Of a DNA stretch of 64,000 nucleotides, positions 1 to 11,278 are shown in pieces; positions within the stretch are counted from its first letter, which is position 1; the number at the start of each line of letters is the position of its first letter. Origin of the DNA: Silene latifolia (taxonomy: Eukaryota; Streptophyta; Magnoliopsida; Caryophyllales; Caryophyllaceae). Both the position numbers and the translations under genes were made by a program. Location of the stretch: the NCBI RefSeq assembly GCF_048544455.1, contig NC_133534.1:39618217-39682216 (forward strand). Direction: 5' to 3'. Below the pieces are notes generated by a model that worked only from the letters and a program-made list of their open reading frames with translations, had not been told where the DNA came from and ran no database searches.

Positions 1-2375
1 CGTAGACAAATGTGACATGACAATAATTAATTGTGACGTGGCAAAATATAGTCCACGTGGAAATACTAGCATAGTAGTACACATGAAAAAAAAATTATCA
101 ATTCCACATTTAAAAGTTACTCTCATAATTAATGGTAAAAAACTAAATTTAGATAATTTTAATTTCATAGGATAATTTTTAAATCACTCTCATGCAAAGT
201 GGATTTAATAATAATAATCTATAAATATAATTAAAAAGTAAGCCAAACTATCAACCATCAACTATATGTCTTATTTTAATTTCATAAGATAATTTATAAA
301 CCACTCTCATGCAAACCTTTTACATTACATTTCTCCTTGCTCCATATTTATGTATGTAAAATCAGTAACTCTATAATCTAAATACAAAATCTATATATCT
401 AACTTAAAGGCATGTTAAATTACCTATCATAATCTACATGTCATATCTATACAATAATATAAAAACGCTACCTTGAGCATATGTATAAGACATGCGACAT
501 CGTAGAATCACTAAGAAACTTTCATTTGATAATATGTGACTAATTAATAATCATTCATAGAATTAAGATAGAATACTTATTATCACGTTTATGACCCCTT
601 ATTCATCTCTAACTCTTCATTTTCTCTTTAGCTCTTCCTTTTCCTTTTTGATGATTCCTTTCTCCCCCTAAAATTTAACTCCTTATTTGATGCTAAGTTA
701 ATATAAGTAAAGTCTTTAAAATAAGCACTTTTTATTTTTTACCCTCCTTTTCTAACCTTTTGGCATATTCATATGTTATTGAAACTTTCCATTGCATATA
801 ATTTTTATTAATCATTTGCATTTGTGAAAAAAATAAAGTTATATCATACATAAGATTTGTGTTTTATTTGGTATTGTTTAAATAACTTTTATTGATGTCA
901 ATTTGTATTTCTCACCTTGATTTATTTTTGCAGATGGAATGGTACAATTTTCTTATTATTGCAAAGTTGGATTGTGCAGTTAATTACGTTATACATAAGG
1001 TATGTTCTACGAGTTTTGTTTGTGTAATTTATATAAGCTTATTGTAAAATGCACAGTTTTTTGTAATTTATCCACTAATATCGCTTTGTGGTAGATTTAT
1101 TTTATACTATCTTTATGTAAACCCTCTTACAAGATTAATTGAATTATCGTTAAATGTATGTTTGTTTCTTATTCTATTTTTGTAGGTGATGCTTCCTTTG
1201 TCTTCTCATAATATTAACATAGTGTGTTAAAAAAAACTACATGGGAAATGTGTAGGCAACAGAAGGATTTAGTTGAACAAAAACTTGATATCCATCCTTG
1301 AACCATGTTCTAATGATATTAAAACTTATTTGGTACGTAATTATCTCACTTGATATCAAAACAAAATATTTTTAGTTTTTAATTCGAATTTAGAGGATCT
1401 TAGTAAATTGTTTTTTTTTATAATTGTTTTTGTAAAAAAAAATACAATATAGTTAAAAGGCTACTTAAAACATCTAATATTAATTCGCATGTCATTTTTA
1501 TATTGGTTAATATTAAGGCTACATCAAATTTATTTATAAAAATTCTTCATAAGATTTACTAATATTTTTTGATGGAAATCATAGTACCGATCATGATTTA
1601 AATTATAAAAATTAATTAACAATTTACTCTCATCATTTAAATGTACAATTTGTCCATCTAACTCTTCATTAACCATAGAGATAGTAGTTAAAAGGTCTTA
1701 TATGTAGTAAATAAAAAGTCTAATAATATGGATTATAAAGCTACTAAAATATTTTTTAGTGGAAACCATAAGATCATGTACTGAATAAAAAAAGAAAAAA
1801 GAATTTACTCTCATTATTTAAAATTTAAATCGTAAAATTTATCCATATAATTCTTCATTAGTAATAAAGATAGTAGCTAAAAGGTGTTATATGTGGTAAA
1901 TGAAAAATTTAATAACTTGGATTATAAAGCTTCACAATTTCTCATATTGTTACTTTTGATTTATTTCAAAACCATCTTAAATATTGTAATTAGCACACTT
2001 GCGAAAAATTGAAAAATAAGGTGTATATGTGCATGTGATTCAAACGTTCATAGTCTTCTTAAAAGTACTCCATATTTCTATCTTTTAAGATTTTAAAATT
2101 TTAAACGTTTAATAAGTTATATAGTTAGTTTTGTAATTAAGATGATGCTTATTTAATTTTTTAGTTGGCTTACAAAGCATGTTTGGATCTAAATGTGAAA
2201 AACGAAAATATATTTTTTACTCTTTTAGTTGGCTTACAAAGCATCACCATTCATCATCGGCGAGATTCTCTATTTTACATGTATATTTTTGATAAAAAAT
2301 ATAGATTTTGAGGAAAAGTTAAATTAATAGTATCTATTTAACTTTCTTAAAAAAACCTATCAGATATGTAACAGC
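1..2375. other. AT-rich intergenic tract without a recognisable gene
   Basis: Very AT-rich sequence with stops in all frames. A segment at about 160-200 (TTTTAATTTCATAGGATAA followed by CACTCTCATGCAAA) recurs at about 272-317, which indicates an old local duplication. The short stretch 935-999 is flanked by CAG and GTATGT and could mimic an exon, but it encodes nothing I recognise. No promoter or RNA gene was seen. Confidence 0.6.
1556..1934. repeat. Diverged tandem duplication, ~190-bp unit, two copies
   Basis: Two successive copies, about 1556-1740 and 1741-1934, share the same order of blocks: ACTAATATTTTTTGATGG / ACTAAAATATTTTTTAGTGG, then AATTTACTCTCAT.ATTTAAA, ATCTAACTCTTCATTA / ATATAATTCTTCATTA, AGATAGTAG.TAAAAGG and TGGATTATAAAGCT. 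They differ at many positions and by small indels, so the duplication is old. No coding potential. Confidence 0.7.
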
Positions 2376-2478
2376 TGTAATACTCCGTATTTATATGTCT
2401 TGGGGTACTCTATCGAGTAGCCCTTACTCTGTCGAGTAAGGGTAAGTTGCGAAATAAAATAGTTTCTGACCTGTTGGG

Positions 2479-2554
2479 TACTCGATCGAGTAGCTGGGGT
2501 ACTCGATCGAGTAAGGCGGTACTCGATCGAGTACCTTGGGTACTCGATCGAGTG
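2479..2554. repeat. Array of four 14-bp TACTCGATCGAGTA palindromes
   Basis: Three perfect copies of TACTCGATCGAGTA start at 2479, 2500 and 2520, and a TACTCGATCGAGTG copy starts at 2541, so the spacing is 21, 20 and 21 bp. Degenerate units extend upstream to about 2404 (CTCTATCGAG, CTCTGTCGAG). The array lies in the putative U3 of the solo LTR. It is the same palindrome class as the arrays at 38886, 53056, 56387 and 57469. Confidence 0.9.
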
Positions 2555-3645
2555 TCCGGTTTTACGGGGAGTTTTCTCGGGTTTTGTTAATTATGCGATT
2601 AAGGTATTTAAACATAATCGTCATTGTTTTAAATCACTTTTACAAAACCTAAAACCCTGTTTAAGAGAGAAAGCAGCCAGTTCATCTTCCTAATCGCATT
2701 CTTAGCAATTCCCGGAGTTCGGACGGTCGAGTTCTTGTCGTAATTCGTATCGTTGAGTTCCTTGCGTCGAGGGTAAGCTTTTAACATAATTTTTATAATG
2801 CTTTGTTAAGATTGGTTAAACCCTAATTTAGGGATTGGGGGTTTTTGTGTGTAGTATGTGATGTATAGCCTATATGTGTTATATGATAGGAGGAGGATTC
2901 GTAGAAGAGGCGTTTTGATACAGCTGTAGATACCGTCTGCTTGTTGTGCTTTCCAGGTAGGATTTCTTACTCGGTATTAGTCCCATAATGGGATATTGGT
3001 GATGTCTTTGTAGTTAGTTGTTTGATATGATGATTGTCTTGTGTTTGTGGTTGTGATTCTTTGTTGATGGTTCTCGAGATGCGTTCTCCGAGTGGGGTCA
3101 CTTGCGGGAGTGACTTCACGCCCTATTTTCGCCCTTCGTGGAACCCGCCACGGAAGGGGATGTGCACATTAATGGGACGGGGTTATCGCTCGGTATGATG
3201 AGCGGGGCTTAGGTGGGAAACGGCTGCGGTCCCCCTTTGGCGTAATGGGTCCAAAGTGGACGGTCGAGTATTGAGATGATGGGAGTTGGTGTGTGTGTGT
3301 GTGTGTGTGTGTGTGACCGTTCCAGCTGTCTGTTTATCTTATTATTGTTATCTATATTGATTGTGTGATTAGTACTGACCCCGGTGTTGTTTTGTAAACC
3401 TGCGGTGATCCATTCGGGGATGGTGAGCAGATATTGAGCAGGTATTGAGATGAGTACTGGGATAGCTGGGATGCCACGACATGCCCTTAGGAGTCTTCCG
3501 CTGTCGCCTTAGTTTATTTACTTTTCAGTTAAACAATCATTTGAGAATAATGTATCGCACTTTTAGTTAGTTTCATGGATTGTAACTATTCGTTAAACTA
3601 TTTATAATAAATGTTGTTTCTTTATTGTTGTTTGATTATCATTGC

Positions 3646-3659
3646 CTCGGGTGACCGAG
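3646..3659 (+). other. Short hairpin with GNRA-type loop near the LTR 3' end
   Basis: CTCGG-GTGA-CCGAG: a perfect 5-bp stem closed by a four-base GNRA-type loop, 61 bp before the 3' end of the solo LTR. The LTRs of the outer 20-kb element carry the same stem with a GAAA loop at 40312-40325 and 58774-58787, at a similar distance from the end. Function unknown; an RNA role is inferred only. Confidence 0.6.
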
Positions 3660-3725
3660 ACGGTAATGTCTTCATACCTGAGTGGTCCTGGTAAGGCACT
3701 TGGAGTATGGGGGTGTTACAACAGC

Positions 3726-3949
3726 GATCTTGGAGTGTTTTGTTTATCGACCTAACGACGCAGCCGTTTTTAGCTTAGTTACTTATGACGTACATCATAA
3801 ATACATAAAAGTAACAAATTTGTAAAAAAATTAAACAAACATTTATAGTTATAAAATTAGCTACATTAAATTGTTGACTAAAAAATATTCATGAATAATA
3901 TTAACATGTATTAAAATATTTGGAAATAAAATTCAAATTAAAACTTCTA
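3726..3949. other. AT-rich spacer between solo LTR and Helitron candidate
   Basis: No reading frame, repeat or RNA-like structure of note. The first bases after the LTR (GCGATCTTGG) loosely resemble the leader after the PBS of the 38.8-kb element. The matching TSD argues that this is host flank. Confidence 0.4.
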
Positions 3950-4128
3950 TCTATATTACTATGATCATGAAAAATAATGTAAAAGAAGTAAACATTTACA
4001 AATGTTTGGTTTATAGCTTATTCGCGATAAAAAAAAAATTTTATATTTTAGTTAAAGATGGACGTCAACAAAAGCAAATAAATGGGACAAATAGAACAAG
4101 TCCGCGATTTTCGCGGGTACAAAACTAG
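3950..4128 (+). mobile_element. Short non-autonomous Helitron candidate
   Basis: The 3' end shows the Helitron signature: hairpin CCGCG-ATTTT-CGCGG (4102-4116) followed by GTACAAAACTAG and a host T. The proposed 5' end is TCTATATTACTATG after a host A at 3949, similar to plant Helitron starts of the TCTA...TATTA type. Length would be 179 bp. The 3' end is fairly convincing; the 5' end is a guess. Confidence 0.38.
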
Positions 4129-5096
4129 TTACACATATATATTCTTCGATTTTTGTCCTTCATTAATTTTCAACCAAACACGTCTGGTTTTTTTTACTAT
4201 TCTTCGATCTTTGTCCTTTATTAATTTTCCGGTTTTTATATACATTTTTCATAAACTTTATATTAGTTTTCTGTAATTTAAAAATTGAAACTTGTTTTAT
4301 TTTCCAAGTCGGTGATTATTTGTAATTTTTCAATCTAATTTTACATGTTCATAATGTATTTGTAATATTTCAACAAATTATCATTTTCGTGCATGATTTT
4401 GATTGTATGTATTTTAATTTGGGTTGAGAGTGGTGGAAGAATAGGATAAGGTGTAAGGTATTTAATTAAAGAAGGTAGAAAAAAAGGTATTTAATTAATG
4501 AAATTGGGAGAGAGAGTAATTAAATGTGTATTAAGAACATGGAGGACCCTACTTAAATAAATATTTTTTCAAGTCCTAAAACCAACAACCAATGAGAAGC
4601 CAAGAAAAAACTCATCTTTTATACTATGTAGATTAATATGCAAACCAATTATGACTGTTAATTAGGGTTTATGGGTGGTTAAAGGCACGGTGATTAGGGT
4701 GGTTTTCGGTTTCTCTGAGCGCGGTGGCTAGGGGTTGGTGTGTTAACGGTGGTGCGATGTGGGTGGTGCGTTGGTGAGGAAAGAGGATGGCTTGAATACG
4801 GAGTACTGCGATTGGTTTGCGTCGGAGTCGATTGTCGATTAGGGGTACGACTGGATCGCAGTGGTGCCGGGAGATGAGGGAAGAGAGGAGAAAATTAATT
4901 GGGTGAGGTGAGGGAATAAAAACGATAAGGGTAATATTATAAAAGTCGTATGTGAAAGAGTAAAATCCGAATGTGAAAAAGTATGTCCCTTTGTATTTAA
5001 AGCATATAAAGTTTATATAGAAATGATAAAAAAAAAAAACTAAATTTAGCAATTATCTCATTATAAGAAATAAATTAGAAAAAATATTATTATTAT
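4129..5096. other. Intergenic; possible Helitron 5' end on the minus strand
   Basis: Mostly AT-rich. Read on the minus strand from 4631, the sequence begins A|TCTACATAGTATAAAAGATGAG, which looks like a plant Helitron 5' terminus, but no matching hairpin plus CTAG end was found downstream. The G-rich patch 4670-4900 is open on the minus strand, but the translation is low-complexity and unlike any family I know. Confidence 0.35.
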
Positions 5097-6804
5097 GTAA
5101 AAATTACTACTTACCACCTAGTATTTATCGTATTTTGCAAGCTACCACCTAGTATTTTGTTTATTTCAAATAACCACCTACTTTGCACCGTATATATATC
5201 CAGACTCCCACCGTATTTTATTCCCGATTATCATTTAACTTAATTCCCGACTCATTAAGTGAATAAACTAGAAAACGACCAAAATACCCTTACTTTTAGT
5301 AACTCCAAACAAAATCAAGACCCAAAATAAGTACAATCAAAATGGATTTATCTTTTAAGAATCAAAATCCAATAATCAAAACTCATCTTTTAAAAGAACC
5401 AACAATCATTCATGATCCATCTTACACTGTTACACAATCTCAAAGAGGAATTTGTATATAATTAGGTTGAATTGCTATCAACATTCCACATAATACAACT
5501 CCGATCCATCACCTGACCACCACCTCACTACCACCCTCCACATCGCCAAGCTAGACCTACTTGCTCATCGCACCACGAAATTTGTCACATTCCTCACCAT
5601 TAACTTGTCGGCACCATCACCCCCATCCCACAAAAACCATAGATCTGGGATTTTCGTGGGTGGTGGAGACGATTGATGGGGTTGGGTGGTTGAGTGGTCG
5701 ACTTGTAAGAGAGTTTGATAGTGGGGGAAGGGATTAGGAGCCCCGATGACGGGCGACATTTCGAAGTCGATGTTTGTTTAAGGGTTAATGCGGCGGTGGT
5801 TGAGTAGATTGTTGTGTTGGGAAAAAACTCGTATTTCCCTCTTTGTGTAATTACGGGAAAAATAAATAAAGTGAGTAAATTAAATTGAGACAAAGACACA
5901 ATAGAATTTTTGGTTACGCGGAAAAACCCAAATAGGTAAACAACCGCGGGACGAGTGTCCAATTCTTCCACTATAATATTTCTAGTAGGATTACAAGTCG
6001 TCACCTTAATAAGGTGGATATCTCTCACTATTAATAGTGACTTTCTTCTCTCACAAAACTCTCACAATAATAGTACTAATTATTGTGGATTAATAATATA
6101 TGTTTTGTTGTTGTGATTGATGAAATGAACTCTCTAATCTCACGTATATAAAGGTGATCATGAGGAGAGAGTTACTACTTCCTTAAAAGCTTAAATGAAT
6201 GTTTCACACATTCATTCGATGATGGCGTTTTGAGCATTGAAGAAAATAATGCATCTAACTCACACATTCAATAGATGAGTTTCATCTCATATGAAACATC
6301 TTAGATTTAATTGTTGTGTAAATTCCCTCAATTAAAGAGAGAATAACCCAACACGTTGGACATGTGGTGAAGTGCCGGTGGCCAGCGATGCTTTGAGTTT
6401 GTTGTTGGTGGTGGTGGGTAATACAGTAACATTTAGTAATTTGAGGAGGATGATTTTTTTTTAACCGGCAATTTGATGATGATGAATGATGATGATGAAT
6501 TATTGAGGAGTTGGTGAATTGGTGATAAATGGGTTGTTTACTTCTTGATCTTTTTATTTGTAGTGTAGTATGTGTTTTGAGTGAATTAAAGTGAGACTAT
6601 TTTGGTCCTTTTCTAGTTTATTAACCGCCTTAATGAGTCGGGAGTCGGGACTTAAGTGAAATGATGATCGGAATTGAAATACGGTCATACGGTGGTGGAT
6701 GGGATATATACGGTGCAAAGTAGGTGGTAAGTTGTAATAAACGAAATACAAGGTGATAATTTGCAAAATACCATAAATAGTAGGTAATAATTAACAATTT
6801 TCAC
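5097..6804. mobile_element. Mutator-like element with ~200-bp terminal inverted repeats, non-autonomous
   Basis: The terminal arms 5097-5295 and 6591-6804 are inverted copies of each other. Shared blocks in order include TATTTTGCAA, CACCTACTTTGCACCGTATA, CCCGACTCATTAAG and AATAAACTAGAAAA. The element is bounded by the 9-bp direct repeat TATTATTAT (5088-5096 and 6805-6813). Long TIRs plus a 9-bp TSD are the hallmark of Mutator-like elements. The TSD is a simple sequence, so its exact frame could slip. The interior (5296-5814 and 6354-6590) encodes nothing recognised, and the centre is occupied by an LTR. Without that insert the element would be about 1.16 kb. Confidence 0.78.
5815..6353 (+). 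mobile_element. Solo LTR, Copia-type, nested in the Mutator-like element
   Basis: A 539-bp segment beginning TGTTGGGAAA and ending ATAACCCAACA, i.e. TGTTGGG...CCCAACA inverted ends typical of many plant Copia LTRs. Flanks are TGTTG (5810-5814) and CGTTG (6354-6358), a 5-bp TSD with one mismatch. There is no internal domain, so a solo LTR is inferred. It sits inside the Mutator-like element and is therefore younger than that insertion. Confidence 0.72.
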
Positions 6805-6904
6805 TATTATTATTGATTGATTAAATTTCTCAAGATAGACATTATGCACTCCGTAATATCTATTGAATTTCAAAATTTTGAGATATAATATTATTACATT
6901 TGTT

Positions 6905-7226
6905 TTCCAGCAGTTAATTGTGGAGGGTGATAATTTATGTGTTATTAACCCGATTCGAGGTACTTGGCAAATTCCTTGAGAAATTTCTAGTATTATAAAA
7001 GATGCGAAATTAGACCTTCATTTTTTCGATGAAGTGATAATTAAACATTGCTTGCGTGAAGCCAACAAAGTTGCTGACTTTATGGCTTCTATTGGACATT
7101 CATGTTCATCACTTTCGAGGTGGTTTGATAACCGGTGGCTTCAACTTACCTCCCTCATTCGAAGGATGAGATAGGTTGGTCCTACCCTAGAGGATCAACC
7201 TAGGTTTCTTACCTAAAAAAAATGTT
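6905..7226 (+). pseudogene. 3' fragment of an L1-type LINE (RNase H-like C-terminus)
   Basis: One frame reads a C-terminal RNase H-like segment: VEGDNLCVIN, then DEVIIKHCLREANKVADFMA, then the basic tail LQLTSLIRRDE. This is the order found at the end of ORF2 in plant LINEs that carry an extra RNase H domain; the full LINE at 33.2-37.8 kb ends in the same domain (FIPRRFNGFAHNLAKQA). An in-frame TGA follows GTWQIP, so it is dead. An A-run (7217-7223) follows the reading frame, as expected for a 5'-truncated insertion. No TSD was identified. Confidence 0.68.
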
Positions 7227-7540
7227 GCCACATCCCCTATTTACTACTCAATGAATAGGCCCATCTACGTTTTTTCCGCCTAAAATATTATCTTCTAATT
7301 GGGCTTTTAATTTTTGCATTCAACTATGAGCTAAGTCTAATGTAAAAAATGATTTCCAAAAATATGTATAACGTCCTATTCTACTATGTGTTAAATCTAG
7401 ATCATATCAAAGATTTGCCCAAAAATAACGTAAAAATTGATTGCCAAAAAATAAGTATAAAATCCTCAATCATTGCCAAAAAAAAAAAAAATATACCGTC
7501 AATCCATTGCTATATTGCTACAAGTAAAAAATCCTCGACC

Positions 7541-7637
7541 ATTGCCAAAAATTTGGGTTCATATATTACAAATCTCGAAGTAAAAACTCCTCGATCATTG
7601 CCAAAAAATTTGGGTTCATATATTACAAATCTCGAAA
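7541..7637. repeat. Tandem repeat, 56-bp unit, ~1.7 copies
   Basis: The first unit is 7541-7596 and the second partial unit 7597-7637. Both read ATTGCCAAAAA(A)TTTGGG, TTCATATATTACAAATCTCG and AA. The near identity suggests a recent duplication. The word TTGCCAAAAA also recurs singly at about 7440-7680. Confidence 0.85.
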
Positions 7638-7787
7638 TATATCTTTCACTAATCTAAATATATAAAATCATTGCCAAAAAGACGTGAAATATGAAAAATC
7701 AAGTAAAATGACGTGAAATGTGAAAAATTATTGAAGTGTTAATTTAGCATGATTAAGTAATACAAAAATAAAAACTCTATAAATATC

Positions 7788-7816
7788 GCGCATTCATTGC
7801 GCCTGATCTAAACTAG
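7788..7816 (+). mobile_element. Helitron 3' terminus
   Basis: Perfect hairpin GCGCA-TTCAT-TGCGC (7788-7802), ten bases of spacer, then CTAG at 7813-7816 followed by a host T. This is the expected 3' end of a plant Helitron (hairpin about 10 bp before CTRR). The 5' end was not located, so the element's extent is unknown. Confidence 0.5.
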
Positions 7817-8463
7817 TAACTATTCAAATGAACATATAAATCAAGTCACTCTTTGTGATATCCATGTAGTAACAATATTCTTACTAATAACATTATAAAG
7901 ATAATAAATAGTTGTAAAAAGGCGTTAATCCGGCCGGTATTTTAACCCTAACCGGACCCACAAGTAGCATAAAGTATAGACCCAACCTCTACAAATTCAT
8001 ATTTTCCAAACCCAACACTTTCCGAAATGACCAAACTCGTAACCCGTCTGCTCGATCGGTTTGTCAGGTCTAGGTGTAAGAAGTGACGGACTTGTTTTTG
8101 TTGTGAAGGGAGCTACAAAGGCGAATATGATGACGGAGTTTGAAATTATCCTAAGTCAATCAACTAAGCTAGCTGGCATCTGCAAAAGGGATAGACCTTG
8201 GATAAAGCAAAAGACTACACAAATTATAATACCTAATAGAAGAGGCACATTACTTTGACCTCGAAATTCATTGCACCCAGGAAACACAAGATACATTAAG
8301 TGCCCACATCATAAGTGTGGTTTTCCAGTATTCAGAAAACATTACATTGAAAAGATTAGGAATAAAACATATAGTAATCAATAGAAGTTGATCGCATCAG
8401 ACTGAAAATTCAGATTAATATGACAGAATAAAACACCAAAAGCTGAGCACTTGAGCTGTTCAA

Positions 8464-9416
8464 TTATGCATCGGTAGAAGATGCAGCTGGAGAGGGTTTA
8501 AGGGTAATGACCACATTATCATGGACTCCTTGTAGAAGTAGCTCTCCATCATATGTCAATAGTTTTCTCTTTTTTGCAGCTCGTAGGGTTCCTACCAGAG
8601 CTTCAAATATATTTGCACAGCGGTCATCGTGAAACAGGACTCCAAATGTTACCTATATAAACAAGGATCATAAAATATTCAAGCAGTTTTCATTTAGTAA
8701 CATGTGCAATGCTAGAGGAGCAATTAATCTCGGGAGAGAATGTCTCACAAATGGCCATCAACTGGTAAGCGAGATATTATGAAATGTCCGAGAAACAAAG
8801 GTAAGAGCTCATAGTTTGAATGAAAAGTAACCATTTCCTTACCTCACAAGTCAGAAGTATTCCGGCGAAACAGAAAATGCACATCAATTGAAATTATGGG
8901 CGCATCTAAATTAAAGTTTCTGATAAAAGGATTAGTTTTATGATTTTTGACAACATTACCCTAATTGCGGGGTACTCTTGTGCTAGCAACACAAACAGAT
9001 TGTTTCCAAATGATCCAAGATGAAAATTGTGTCGAGCTCAGCTTGTTTAGTAACGGCAAAAGGTTTTCGTTCTACAAATTTCACAGCAATGACAATAAAG
9101 TGTCATGAGTCCCAAAATCATTTGCGATCGACAACATGAATCATCATTTGAAATCGTCAATGCTGGGATTTCATCTGGGTCATTTAAATGATTGTGTAAT
9201 TCTGAATAAAGATGATGCATTTGGGATCTAGACTTATACGTGAATACCAGGAAAACCCAGACTCGTAATAACAATTTGTAAAAGGTAGATCAAGATAAAT
9301 TGCGACATTAAGCAATGATCAAAATATAAGAATACCTGGCAAGATCCATCAGATTGGGTTTGTCCAAGACGTTTGATTTCTTCTTTAAGTTTCTCAATTT
9401 CTTCCTCAACATTCAT
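8464..9416 (-). CDS. Costars family (ABRACL-like) protein, 2 exons, 89 aa
   Basis: Exon 1 is 9416-9336 (ATG at 9416, codes MNVEEEIEKLKEEIKRLGQ...GSCQ). Exon 2 is 8652-8464, ending ...STDA and TAA. The intron 8653-9335 has GT (after CCAG) and AG (TATAG) borders and is phase 0. The protein has an N-terminal coiled-coil-like acidic/basic helix, then the costars core VTFGVLFHDDRCANIF, EALVGTLRAAKKRKLL, TYDGELLLQG and VHDNVVITL, and a short Ala/Ser tail. Length and order match plant costars proteins (about 85-90 aa). The family is related to the actin-regulatory C-terminus of STARS and to ABRACL of animals and Dictyostelium. A cytoskeletal role in plants is inference. It is on the same strand as the DRP3 gene and about 1.9 kb downstream of that gene's stop. 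All conserved residues look intact. Confidence 0.93.
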
Positions 9417-9864
9417 TGTCTCTATTTCTTTGTTACGGTTAGACAATTGCAATTTTATCTTAGGTATGAATGTATATGTAATGATATGTTGAGCAAGATA
9501 ATTAAAGAGACATGTGTACTGTCGAGTTACTTAGTGGTAGGCCACTCCTCGTGTTTTATCACAGTATTATTGCTCCATTATCCACTCCCTCCATCTCGTC
9601 TCTCGTCTCGTTCATTTATTTACCTTTATTTTTGATATGAAGATCATTGTAGTTACCGTGGACAATATGATAATAATAGGATGATCAAATAATCCATCAT
9701 AAATCTTGCTTATATATAGAGGTGTACAACTTGACCAAGATTAATATACATAGGTGCAAATGAATGATGGGCCCTAAAATGAAATAGGTAAATAAATACT
9801 CCGTAATTGGGATGTGGCACTAGAAAGCATGAACTTATTTGGATAATAGAACGACGCTCATTGT
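9417..9864. other. Upstream region of the costars gene, with a MITE-like patch
   Basis: This should contain the costars 5' UTR and promoter (minus strand). No clear TATA box could be chosen. At about 9584-9820 there is a MITE-like patch: CACTCCCTCCATCTCG at the left and, inverted at the right, TATTTATTTACC (9788-9799 read on the minus strand) matching TTCATTTATTTACC at 9609. The termini are weak. Confidence 0.35.
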
Positions 9865-10272
9865 TACGGCTGGCAAAAGCTGACCCGATCCAAGGAAACT
9901 GACCCGACCCGTGACCCGATATTTTCTAGACCCGATAACAAACTAGCTTAATAAGGGTTTAAATAACACCAAATTGACATTCATCTCAATTATTTTCACT
10001 TAAAACTACAATTAATACACCTACCCATTATTTAAACATAAAATCACCATCTAAAACTAAATATATATAACATAAATATATGCTGATAACCTGACGCGAC
10101 ACTGACCCGACCCGAAGATGACCCGACATGAACCTAACCGACCCGAAGATGACCCGACATGAACCTAACCGACCCAAACATGTCACTGACCCGACATGGC
10201 CCAAACCCAATATGACCCAACCCACTTTGACCCAACCCATAACCGACCCAAGTGACCCAATTGCCACCTCTA
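9865..10272. mobile_element. hAT-like MITE rich in GACCCGAC words
   Basis: The ends TACGGCTGGCAAAAG and, inverted, TAGAGGTGGCAATTG resemble the degenerate TAGGGGTGGCAA termini of plant hAT elements. Flanks CTCATTGT (9857-9864) and CTTTTTGT (10273-10280) form an 8-bp TSD with 6 matches. The interior holds arrays of GACCCGAC-type words, including two near-identical ~29-bp copies of a CCTAACCGACCCGAAGATGAC block (about 10132-10190). No transposase is present. Length 408 bp. Confidence 0.6.
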
Positions 10273-10280
10273 CTTTTTGT

Positions 10281-11278
10281 ACTAATGTCGAATGTGTTTT
10301 ATAATAGGGTAGTTAAGCGAATAAGAGACTTTCATCGGGTATGAATTTTTCGGCGCGAGATAAAGTCCAAGGCTCCAAGCGTTGGATTGAGCCTTGGATT
10401 ATGGGAATAATCACTCGAGTTTTAGCGATTTGGAAGTGTTATTTGGAACAGAGAGAGCGTTTCGTTCAGTTTGTATTCTGATTACCGATTTGTTGTTCAG
10501 TGGATTTGTTTATTGTCAAAGGTGTTAAATTGTTTTGTGTCTCGAGTACACGGTGTTCAGCCTTCTGGTTTGATAAATTTGCAAGGAGAAACAATATCAC
10601 CACTCTAACTAAATTGTTGGATTACCACAAATCGGGTTTGCCGGTTTGATGGCAGATATTAGTTCGGAATCGAGCTCGGGTCACGGAGGTCACCGATTCA
10701 TGTTGGGATTAAGGCAGAGGTGCAGTACCTTCTCTGTTTATGCAGCCAAAGCCTAGGCTTGTTCTATACCATTGAATGCAAAGCATTTACAGTCCCATGA
10801 AAAGATTGCAAGTTCATGAAAAATGCGAAAAATTCTTTCTGCAGTGCATTTAAAGTAGTAATACCCAGAAGTCTGAAGCAGAATCAATATTAACCACTTC
10901 AATCACAAACGTCTGAAGTATGTACAGCTGTATCACAGTAAGTAATAAGTCACCTTTCTTGTCGCCCTTCCAGAGGAAACAAACACTTTATTCGTATATG
11001 GCAAAACTGAATAGAGAGGACAAATCCCCTTTGCAAATTACGACAGCAAATGCGGAACGTAATTTCAGGTAAGAACACCTATGCCAAACCCCACACTTGA
11101 TTTCCTTTGACTGAAGACCTTATCCAACAATGCTTGGCAAACGACTCAAAAAGAAATGAATTTAATCCTAGGGTTATAAAACCAATTAATGATATCTTTA
11201 TGTATGGACACTAGGACAAAAACCAGGGAAAGAGCCCTGTCCACTTCAGCTAAAATCTGTGTTGGTATATACTGGTGA
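10281..11278. other. Spacer between costars and DRP3 genes, including the DRP3 3' UTR
   Basis: No coding sequence recognised. The part just below 11279 is expected to be the DRP3 3' UTR (minus strand). The region 10300-10740 is less AT-rich than its surroundings but has no frame, repeat or RNA match that I can support. Confidence 0.4.

Larger units (their letters stand above)
2376..3720 (+). mobile_element. Solo LTR of a Gypsy-type (Tekay-like) retrotransposon
   Basis: The 1345-bp segment starts TGTAATACTCCG and ends GGGGTGTTACA, the inverted TG...CA ends of an LTR. It is flanked by the perfect 5-bp target duplication ACAGC (2371-2375 and 3721-3725). Its ends and layout match the LTRs at 38817 and 57318: a palindrome array near the 5' end, the block GGTAGGATTTCTTACTCGGT (compare 39479 onward) and a CTCGG-loop-CCGAG hairpin near the 3' end. 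It is nevertheless a different family by overall sequence. No internal region remains, so LTR-LTR recombination is inferred. A (GT)13 microsatellite lies at 3289-3315. Assignment to a Tekay-like chromovirus rests on the end sequences and is tentative. Confidence 0.82.
7227..8463. other. Intergenic region downstream of the costars gene
   Basis: AT-rich with no gene recognised; the last ~200 bp probably include the costars 3' UTR. The open stretch at 8061-8258 has no family resemblance. It contains a two-copy tandem repeat and a Helitron 3' end, listed separately. Confidence 0.45.

Noticed and set aside
935..999. Possible exon between CAG and GTATGT
   Set aside because: Short, isolated, no recognisable protein and no supporting neighbouring exons.
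4669..5052. 127-codon open frame on the minus strand
   Set aside because: Translation is low-complexity (Phe/Tyr-rich then His/Pro-rich) with no domain pattern, in an AT-rich non-coding stretch.
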